Of a DNA stretch of 6,380 bases, positions 1 through 4,221 are shown piece after piece. A program made the translations under genes and the position numbers. The notes under the pieces were generated by a model. That model did no database searches. It was not told the DNA's origin and saw only the letters and a list, made by a program, of their open reading frames with translations. Every line of letters begins with the position of its first letter. Position 1 is the first letter of the stretch. This stretch comes from an uncultured Lactobacillus sp. (GTDB lineage Bacteria; Bacillota; Bacilli; Lactobacillales; Lactobacillaceae). The stretch spans positions 1 through 6,380 of the forward strand of contig CAMJXI010000066.1 in assembly GCA_946409675.1 (NCBI GenBank), read 5' to 3'.

Positions 1-199
1 ACAAGCCCATTACTAAAGTACCAATGGTTGAAGCAATCACAGTTGCCAAGAATACAGCGTGCACTGGCATACCTGTTTGTGAAAGAATTGATGGGTTAAC
101 AAACAAAATATAGGACATTGCGAAGAATGTCGTAACCCCCGCCAAAATTTCAGTTGAAACTTTGGTTTTATTTTCTGTTAATTTAAAAAATTTATCCAC
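1..199 (-). CDS. NCS2-family purine permease (AzgA/PbuG-like), N-terminal part, cut by window edge
   Basis: This is the first 66 codons of a membrane permease that runs off the left edge of the window. It begins at a GTG at 197-199, preceded by an AAGGGGAA ribosome binding site about 8-9 bases upstream. The reading starts MDKFFKLTENKTKVSTEIL and continues through AGVTTFFAMSYILFVNP, then HAVFLATVIASTIGTLVMGL. The block 'T-E-x-x-A-G-x-T-T-F-F-A-M-x-Y-I-x-x-V-N-P' near residues 16-37 is the typical opening of AzgA/PbuG/PbuO-type proteins in the NCS2 family, which are proton-coupled importers of hypoxanthine, guanine or adenine. Two membrane segments are visible (about residues 20-36 and 48-66); the family has 12-14. 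PurR-like boxes upstream agree with a purine substrate. Which purine base it carries cannot be told from this fragment, so no gene symbol is given. Confidence 0.88.
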   Translation of the reverse strand, partial: MDKFFKLTENKTKVSTEILAGVTTFFAMSYILFVNPSILSQTGMPVHAVFLATVIASTIGTLVMGL

Positions 200-232
200 G
201 ATAACGTTCCCCTTTTATTAGATTACACAATC

Positions 233-261
233 ATATTAACTTATCAATTAGATAATTTCAA
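233..261 (-). promoter_or_regulatory. Promoter of the purine permease gene
   Basis: Read on the minus strand, there is a -35 TTGAAA (plus-strand 256-261), a 17-base spacer and a -10 TAATAT (233-238). Transcription would start near 226, giving a leader of only about 27 bases. That is too short for the purine riboswitch often found ahead of such permeases, so control is more likely at initiation. The spacer contains the near-palindrome TTATC-N5-GATAA (241-255). Confidence 0.7.
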
Positions 262-264
262 GCT

Positions 265-309
265 ATTTCCGAACGATTTTTTAGATAAGTGTAAAAATCG
301 TTGGTATTT
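265..309. promoter_or_regulatory. Candidate PurR operator: two inverted PurBox-like sequences
   Basis: Plus-strand 265-277 reads ATTTCCGAACGAT, one mismatch from the PurBox form I recall from lactococci (AWWWCCGAACWWT). Plus-strand 297-309, read on the other strand, gives AAATACCAACGAT, a weaker copy in opposite orientation. The two form an inverted repeat with ten perfectly matched positions (AACGATTTTT at 272-281, AAAAATCGTT at 293-302). The pair sits just upstream of the -35 of the purine permease, where the Gram-positive purine regulator PurR is known to bind its targets. PurR represses in Bacillus and activates in lactococci, so the sign of control is not deducible. The same bases could fold as a hairpin, but no clean T-tract follows on either strand. 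Confidence 0.5.
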
Positions 310-392
310 TCAGATTTTTGTGAGTTTGCATGTTAACTAGAAATAAGCTAATGTTTTTAGCAGAAGAGAAATAAGAAATCAGGGTTTTAAAA

Positions 393-473
393 ATGGAAAA
401 GAGTACGAAACAAAAAATTTGGTCGTTAGTATTTATGGTGATCATTGTAGCTGTGGTTTACGCACTATTTTAA
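393..473 (+). CDS. Small single-pass membrane protein, 26 residues, unknown function
   Basis: An ATG-to-TAA frame encodes a short basic N-terminus (MEKSTKQK) followed by one strongly hydrophobic helix of about 17 residues (WSLVFMVIIVAVVYALF) that runs to the C-terminus. This is a plausible N-in, C-out single-pass microprotein. A modest AGGG ribosome binding site lies about 9 bases upstream of the ATG. A possible but weak promoter is at 326-354 (TTGCAT, 17 bases, TAATGT). The frame is followed 16 bases later by a good hairpin terminator (490-520), which argues that the segment is a transcription unit of its own. I do not recognise the family. Small membrane peptides of this size include regulators of transporters and type I toxins, but nothing here decides between these, and I see no antisense promoter. 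It may also be a chance frame. Confidence 0.45.
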   Translation: MEKSTKQKIWSLVFMVIIVAVVYALF

Positions 474-489
474 TAAATGATCTGACTTT

Positions 490-520
490 AAGAAGAGTTG
501 AAAAACCCTTCTTTTTGTTT
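490..520 (+). terminator. Rho-independent terminator after the microprotein frame
   Basis: AAGAAGAGTT (490-499) pairs with AACCCTTCTT (504-513), with a single A-C mismatch, around a GAAA tetraloop. The tract TTTTTGTTT (512-520) follows. It is oriented for plus-strand transcription and separates the microprotein from the hicB promoter that starts at 534. Confidence 0.7.
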
Positions 521-533
521 GGCATTACAAATC

Positions 534-562
534 TTTACACGTTCTATTATACGTGTTAGACT
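534..562 (+). promoter_or_regulatory. hicB-pair promoter with embedded palindromic operator
   Basis: The -35 is TTTACA (534-539), then a 17-base spacer, then an extended -10 TGTTAGACT (hexamer TAGACT, 557-562). The start would be near 568-570, giving a leader of about 18 bases before the ATG at 587. The inverted repeat ACACGT-N8-ACGTGT (537-556) overlaps the -35 and fills the spacer. That position would let a bound repressor block RNA polymerase, as expected for autoregulation by the ribbon-helix-helix segment of the first gene product. Confidence 0.6.
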
Positions 563-586
563 TCAATCAACGATGGAGGAACTAAC

Positions 587-979
587 ATGAAATATCTGTA
601 TTACGCAATCTTCACGAAAAATTCTGATGGGATTTACGAGGTGTCATTCCCAGACTTGAACCCATACGCAGCAACTTTTGGAAGTGATATGTCTGAAGCT
701 CTTCAATCTGCCCACGACTCTTTAACCGGATTTATTTTGACGGCGGAAGACTTTAAGGATTCATTTAATCTGCCATCTGAACCAGAATCGATTAAATTAC
801 CAAAGGGTGCCCTTCTTATTCCAATTGAAGTTGATACTGAATTTGAACGTGAAAAGGAACAAAATACTTTAATTAAAAAGACGTTAACCATCCCAAAATA
901 CTTGAATGATCTAGGAGTTAACCTGGGGATTAATTTCTCAGAAACTTTAACAAATGCCCTTAAGCAAAAGCTCAAATAA
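587..979 (+). CDS. HicB-family antitoxin-like protein with C-terminal ribbon-helix-helix
   Basis: The 130-residue protein has two parts. Residues 1-80 or so match the HicB-like fold: a first strand YYAIFT, then 'D-G-I-Y-E-V-S-F-P-D' (14-23), then a helix with 'M-S-E-A-L-Q-S-A-H-D-S-L' (35-46). Residues 97-130 look like a ribbon-helix-helix unit: strand KKTLTIP, helix KYLNDLGVNLG, turn, and helix SETLTNALKQKL. In known hicAB modules HicB neutralises the HicA ribonuclease and represses the operon through this kind of C-terminal domain. No HicA (about 60 residues, double-stranded-RNA-binding fold with an active histidine) is encoded before or after it here, so this is an orphan antitoxin-like regulator or its toxin has been lost. 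The start is well supported: GGAGGA lies 6 bases before the ATG. A second HicB-like gene follows 58 bases downstream and is probably cotranscribed. Confidence 0.82.
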   Translation: MKYLYYAIFTKNSDGIYEVSFPDLNPYAATFGSDMSEALQSAHDSLTGFILTAEDFKDSFNLPSEPESIKLPKGALLIPIEVDTEFEREKEQNTLIKKTLTIPKYLNDLGVNLGINFSETLTNALKQKLK

Positions 980-1037
980 TCTGTTACAATCACTCACATA
1001 TACAGAAATTAATATATTTTTTCGAGAGGAGCTCATT

Positions 1038-1328
1038 ATGACTAGATTAGTAACATACGTTGCCGTTCTTGACGACTCAGAAAACGATAAAGGTGTTTAC
1101 ACTGTTTCCTTTCCAGACGTGCCAGGAGCAATTACCGATGGAGTCGGAGTTGCAGAGTCTCGTAAAAATGCTGAGGAAGTTTTGGGTCTAATGCTTTTTG
1201 ATTGGGAACAATTACCAACTCCAACGGACATAGAGATTATTAGGGAGAATAATCCTGGAACTATTGTTGATTATGTCGTTTCTGATTTAGATGTTGCCGA
1301 ACGAGAATCCACTACTCCGCAACATTAA
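1038..1328 (+). CDS. HicB-family antitoxin-like protein, short form without DNA-binding tail
   Basis: The 96-residue protein carries the HicB-like fold only. It has a first strand RLVTYVAVLDD, the block 'G-V-Y-T-V-S-F-P-D-V-P-G' (19-30), a helix 'A-E-S-R-K-N-A-E-E-V-L-G-L-M-L' (39-53), then LPTPTDIEII (59-68) and the last strand IVDYVVSDLD (76-85). The tail is acidic and polar and shows no ribbon-helix-helix or helix-turn-helix. The start is set at 1038 because GAGAGGAG lies 6 bases upstream. The frame is open as far back as 954, but that would overlap the previous gene and has no ribosome binding site. No promoter of its own was convincing in the 58-base gap, so it is probably the second gene of an operon with the 130-residue HicB. 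It may have diverged after duplication, pair with the first protein, or bind a toxin encoded elsewhere. The function is unproven. Confidence 0.8.
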   Translation: MTRLVTYVAVLDDSENDKGVYTVSFPDVPGAITDGVGVAESRKNAEEVLGLMLFDWEQLPTPTDIEIIRENNPGTIVDYVVSDLDVAERESTTPQH

Positions 1329-1341
1329 TATTTTTTACAGC

Positions 1342-1384
1342 AAAAAACCGATAACGTTGATAAATCAACATTACCGGCTTTTTT
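1342..1384. terminator. Bidirectional terminator shared by the hicB pair and tRNA-Leu
   Basis: A 13-base stem (1348-1360 with 1365-1377, loop TAAA) is flanked by six A's on the left (1342-1347) and six T's on the right (1379-1384). On the plus strand two positions mismatch (A-C and C-A). On the minus strand the same two become G-U pairs, so that hairpin is fully paired and ends in a run of U. It therefore serves the minus-strand tRNA gene best and also ends the plus-strand hicB transcript. Confidence 0.8.
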
Positions 1385-1390
1385 AAATAA

Positions 1391-1474
1391 TGCCCCTGAC
1401 AGGAGTCGAACCTGCACTTGGTTGCCCAAACAGCGACCTGAACGCTGCGCGTCTGCCAATTCCGCCACAGAGGC
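1391..1474 (-). tRNA. tRNA-Leu, anticodon CAG
   Basis: The 84-base gene folds as a class II tRNA. The acceptor arm GCCTCTG pairs with CAGGGGC, with A as discriminator. Next come a D-arm with GG in the loop and the anticodon stem CAGCG/CGCTG closing the loop TTCAGGT, so the anticodon is CAG (plus-strand 1438-1440) and it reads CUG. The long variable arm (TTGGGCAACCAA) is typical of leucine tRNAs. The T-arm is GCAGG-TTCGACT-CCTGT. CCA is not encoded and would be added after transcription. The start of the gene faces nnrD. Confidence 0.95.
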
Positions 1475-1482
1475 AATTACTC

Positions 1483-1511
1483 TTTATATTTTAGCAGAGA
1501 TTGACTAAAAT
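1483..1511. promoter_or_regulatory. Overlapping divergent promoters of tRNA-Leu (minus) and nnrD (plus)
   Basis: On the minus strand an extended -10, TGCTAAAAT (hexamer at plus-strand 1488-1493), lies about 14 bases before the first tRNA base. Its -35 is poor (TTTCAT at a 16-base spacing). On the plus strand, TTTATA (1483-1488), a 17-base spacer and TAAAAT (1506-1511) precede nnrD, giving a leader of about 18 bases. The two promoters share bases around 1483-1493, so polymerase could probably occupy only one at a time. Confidence 0.5.
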
Positions 1512-1535
1512 GAAAGTAGAAATCGAGGTTTAGCC

Positions 1536-2387
1536 ATGAAAAAAATTCCTAGCGATATCCTTTCTCAAGTAATTAAAAAACGCAATTCCGATTCTTTCAA
1601 AGGAACTTACGGCAAAGTTCTGCTTATCGGGGGCAACCAAAACTATGGCGGAGCTATTATCATGGCTGCCGAAGCTTGTGTTAATACTGGGGCTGGCCTG
1701 ACCACAGTTGCCACTGACAGCGTCAATTTGAGTGCTTTACACACTCGAGTACCAGAAGCCATGTTTGTGGATTATACCGATCAGAAAGCTATTCTGGCCC
1801 TTTTGAGCAAAGTTAACGTCGTTGCTCTTGGACTAGGACTAGGAACTGAAGAAAACGCCATAGCCCTCGTTAAACTCATTTTACAAAACATTGCAGAAAA
1901 TCAAACTTTAATTTTGGACGCATCTGCCTTAGATTTACTAGCTAATCGCCCTGATCTTCTCTCCCAACTTAAGAATCTTGAATCAAAAGTTATCCTTACT
2001 CCGCACCAAATGGAGTGGCAGAATTTAAGTGGGATAAAGATTAGTGAACAAAAAGAAGAACCTAACTGTCGCGCACTGCAACAATTAGGCTCCAATATTA
2101 CTCTTATTCTCAAATCTAACCACACCACAATCTATGACTCTACCCACCAAGATATCTGGCAAAATACTATTGGCAATCCGGGCATGGCAACCGGTGGGAT
2201 GGGTGACACTTTAACCGGTATTATCGCTGGTATGATTGCTCAATTTGGTAATTCAACTCAAACTATTTTAGCAGCAGTTTATCTTCATAGCTACGTTGGT
2301 GACTTAGTTGCACAAGATAATTACGTGGTCTTACCAACTGCAATTTCTCGCTTAATTCCAAGAGTTATGCACGATTTTCAAAAATAG
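1536..2387 (+). CDS. nnrD: ADP-dependent NAD(P)H-hydrate dehydratase
   Basis: This cytosolic repair enzyme dehydrates the S form of NADHX or NADPHX back to NAD(P)H, with ADP as the bacterial cosubstrate. At 283 residues it is the stand-alone YjeF C-terminal / YxkO type with a ribokinase-like fold. Visible signatures are GTYGKVLLIGGN (23-34), the glycine-rich LGLGLG stretch near 97-103, TPHQMEW (155-161) in place of the more common TPHPGE, and NPGMATGGMGDTLTG (214-228), whose D224 is the expected catalytic aspartate. The start has a GAGG ribosome binding site 7 bases upstream. The partner epimerase NnrE (YjeF N-terminal domain), fused to this enzyme in many bacteria, is not in the protein or the window and must be encoded elsewhere. 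The gene is monocistronic and meets the ABC transporter gene tail to tail with 33 bases between; I see no clear terminator hairpin there. Confidence 0.93.
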   Translation: MKKIPSDILSQVIKKRNSDSFKGTYGKVLLIGGNQNYGGAIIMAAEACVNTGAGLTTVATDSVNLSALHTRVPEAMFVDYTDQKAILALLSKVNVVALGLGLGTEENAIALVKLILQNIAENQTLILDASALDLLANRPDLLSQLKNLESKVILTPHQMEWQNLSGIKISEQKEEPNCRALQQLGSNITLILKSNHTTIYDSTHQDIWQNTIGNPGMATGGMGDTLTGIIAGMIAQFGNSTQTILAAVYLHSYVGDLVAQDNYVVLPTAISRLIPRVMHDFQK

Positions 2388-2420
2388 GCATTCCTTTGAA
2401 TTCAAATTTGTTTAAGTACT

Positions 2421-4004
2421 TTAATCGCTCTTAACCACTTTATTAAAATCGAGTGAATGATCAAAATTTGCTAAAGCTGATTCATCAATAGTATGTGAGA
2501 TGACAATTAGTGTTTTTTTACCATCTTTGAACCAGTCAAAAAGCATCTTCCAAAAAACCGCACTAGTCGCCGTATCCAGATTGGCCGTTGGTTCATCAAA
2601 AACTAACATAGATTTTTCGGCTAAAAGTCCACGTAATAGTAAAACACGTCGAATTTCACCAGTTGAAAGGTTTTCTGGCGAATCTGCCAGCAAAGCTTCC
2701 GGCTTTAATAATTTTTGGCAATTCTGCAACTCCGCCTGGGATGGATCTCTATCAAAGAAAATATTTTTTAAAACGGTATCATCAAATAAATTATTTTCTG
2801 CCTGAACATATCTCATGTCTTTAAAGACATTCTTATCCGCGTTTCGACCAATATCCGATTCATCGTATTCAATATTTCCTTCGTCAAAAGTCCTTAAGGC
2901 GGTCAACATTTTCAAAAAGACCGTTTTACCCGCCCCACTATTTCCTCTGATTACATAACTGGAACCCATCTCAAATGTGAAGTCTTGGTAACTAAGTTTT
3001 TTATCCTTAATTTCGACGGCTAAATTTTTAGTCGTAATTCGTTCTAGTGGTGTAATCATTTCTCGCTCAGCAATCGTTGCTAATGTTGCTCCTTCAATAT
3101 CAGACCGAACTGATTTAGTACTATTGATGGTCGAAGTATTTCGAGATAACGATAGTATTGGCAAGCTTAATTGATCTACTAATCCAAGCAAAGTCACAGC
3201 TGATCCAAGTTTAATTTGTCCGTGGCTAATTAAAAGTAATGATGCTACAAGAACAACGAAGCTTGAGAGATAGGAAATGAATGAGTATGAAGCGTTCAAT
3301 CCATACTGGTAAGCTTTTGATTCTTTCTCGAAGTCCTTTTCCTTACGTAAGGATTTTGTTACTTTGCGGAGAAAATACTCACGTACCTCAAAGATATGAA
3401 TTGGATTCAGGTTCACAATCAAATTTTCATATAAGGAAAGATTTTTGCCCACTTGATTGATGTACCGCTTATTCAAAGTGGACAACTTATTTTTAAATAA
3501 TTGCGTGACAAGCAGTGGCAATCCCATCAAAATCAGTAACGCTAGTGCAATCCAAATATTAATAGCCGTAATAGCCAAAAACACAAAAACAACTCGTAAA
3601 GACAGATAAATATTATCAAACCAAGCATTGTAGTAAGGAAACTCCAGGCTATCTATAGAATTCGTTAAAAGCTGTGTTGTCTCATTTTCCGCTAAATGAT
3701 CTGACTCCGAACTAAACTTCAATGCGTTAGAAATAACTCCTTTCTTAAGTTGATAAAAAGTATGTGTGACAACGTAATTTTCGTATCTCCATTCAATATA
3801 GTAAAAGAACACTTCAATACACATCAGAAGTGCAAACAAAAAAATATGTGCTTGAAGTGACGAAAAATTCTGTGAAACTGCCTCCTGAAACATGCTTCCT
3901 TTGACAAATTGAAGATAGGTAGCAATACCAGTAGAAATCGTCACAATCGCCAATAATACTAAAACCTTGAGATTACTTACGTGAAAAATAAGTTTTTTAT
4001 TCAT
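2421..4004 (-). CDS. Fused TMD-NBD ABC exporter half-transporter
   Basis: The 527-residue protein is a membrane exporter half with about six hydrophobic segments (near 14-31, 53-71, 136-154, 154-170, 241-262 and 266-284), then one ATPase domain. The ATPase shows Walker A GNSGAGKT (354-361), Q-loop Q401, an altered signature LSTGE (446-450, LSGGQ in most relatives), Walker B MLVFDE (466-471), D-loop NLD and switch H504. All catalytic residues are present, so it should be active, as a homodimer or with an unlinked partner. There is no peptidase domain, adjacent second half or immunity gene, so the substrate is unknown; lipid, peptide or drug export are all possible. The start is set at 4004 because AAAGGAG lies 8 bases upstream. 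An in-frame ATG at 4022 overlaps that ribosome binding site and lies about 8 bases past the predicted transcript start. The gene appears more AT-rich than the flippase gene beside it. Confidence 0.88.
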   Translation of the reverse strand: MNKKLIFHVSNLKVLVLLAIVTISTGIATYLQFVKGSMFQEAVSQNFSSLQAHIFLFALLMCIEVFFYYIEWRYENYVVTHTFYQLKKGVISNALKFSSESDHLAENETTQLLTNSIDSLEFPYYNAWFDNIYLSLRVVFVFLAITAINIWIALALLILMGLPLLVTQLFKNKLSTLNKRYINQVGKNLSLYENLIVNLNPIHIFEVREYFLRKVTKSLRKEKDFEKESKAYQYGLNASYSFISYLSSFVVLVASLLLISHGQIKLGSAVTLLGLVDQLSLPILSLSRNTSTINSTKSVRSDIEGATLATIAEREMITPLERITTKNLAVEIKDKKLSYQDFTFEMGSSYVIRGNSGAGKTVFLKMLTALRTFDEGNIEYDESDIGRNADKNVFKDMRYVQAENNLFDDTVLKNIFFDRDPSQAELQNCQKLLKPEALLADSPENLSTGEIRRVLLLRGLLAEKSMLVFDEPTANLDTATSAVFWKMLFDWFKDGKKTLIVISHTIDESALANFDHSLDFNKVVKSD

Positions 4005-4036
4005 TATCCAATCTCCTTTCATATTATTTTAATCAT

Positions 4037-4065
4037 ATTATGCTATTGTTTAAATCGAATGTCAA
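4037..4065 (-). promoter_or_regulatory. Strong promoter of the ABC exporter gene
   Basis: On the minus strand there is a perfect -35 TTGACA (plus-strand 4060-4065), a 17-base spacer and a -10 CATAAT (4037-4042). Initiation would be near 4030, about 26 bases before the chosen start codon. This is the closest match to the housekeeping sigma consensus in the window, which suggests the exporter is well expressed unless an unseen repressor acts. Confidence 0.75.
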
Positions 4066-4144
4066 TGTAAATTAATTACATTATAATTTTTTACAAATAA
4101 TTAGATTTGAAGTATGACTGTTTAGCAATAATCGCGAGAACACA

Positions 4145-4204
4145 AATAGGTTCAAATCCCTCAACCACTGATGCTGATTAAAGGACTTGAACCTATTATT
4201 TTTT
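4145..4204. terminator. Long inverted repeat with T-tract (terminator-like)
   Basis: The 15-base arms AATAGGTTCAAATCC (4145-4159) and GGACTTGAACCTATT (4183-4197) enclose a 23-base loop. On the plus strand one A-C mismatch interrupts the stem, and six T's (4199-4204) follow almost directly. On the minus strand the mismatch becomes a G-U pair, but the following sequence is only TTTGTGTT. By position it lies 25 bases past the flippase stop, so it probably ends that minus-strand transcript. Yet the better T-tail faces the plus strand, where no protein gene lies upstream. The arms resemble a tRNA T-arm (GGTTCAAATCC), but no tRNA can be folded here. Confidence 0.55.
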
Positions 4205-4221
4205 ATAATTTTTATTACTAG

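Noticed and set aside
703..993. Minus-strand frame opposite the first hicB gene as a separate gene or missing toxin
   Set aside because: It has no ribosome binding site or HicA-like features, and it overlaps a well-supported gene on the other strand.
954..1037. Longer start for the second HicB-like gene
   Set aside because: It would overlap the end of the first gene, lacks a ribosome binding site and adds 28 residues outside the family fold. The ATG at 1038 has GAGAGGAG before it.
1391..1412. tRNA-Leu 3' end as an integration site, with the hicB genes as part of an integrated element
   Set aside because: I saw no second copy of the tRNA 3' end in the window and no integrase, so there are no attachment repeats to support it.
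1901..2128. Minus-strand frame inside nnrD
   Set aside because: It is a shadow of the nnrD coding sequence, without family features or translation signals.
2395..2406. Perfect palindrome TTTGAATTCAAA between nnrD and the ABC exporter gene, considered as a terminator
   Set aside because: It has no loop, is AT-rich and is not followed by a T-tract, so it is not a convincing hairpin. It is probably chance.
4066..4140. Short signalling-peptide gene ahead of the ABC exporter, as in some quorum-sensing loci
   Set aside because: All ATG frames there are stopped within a few codons, and no regulator gene is adjacent.
4145..4197. tRNA remnant, because GGTTCAAATCC resembles a T-arm
   Set aside because: No acceptor, D or anticodon arm can be paired around it. 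The sequence is explained as one arm of a 15-base inverted repeat.
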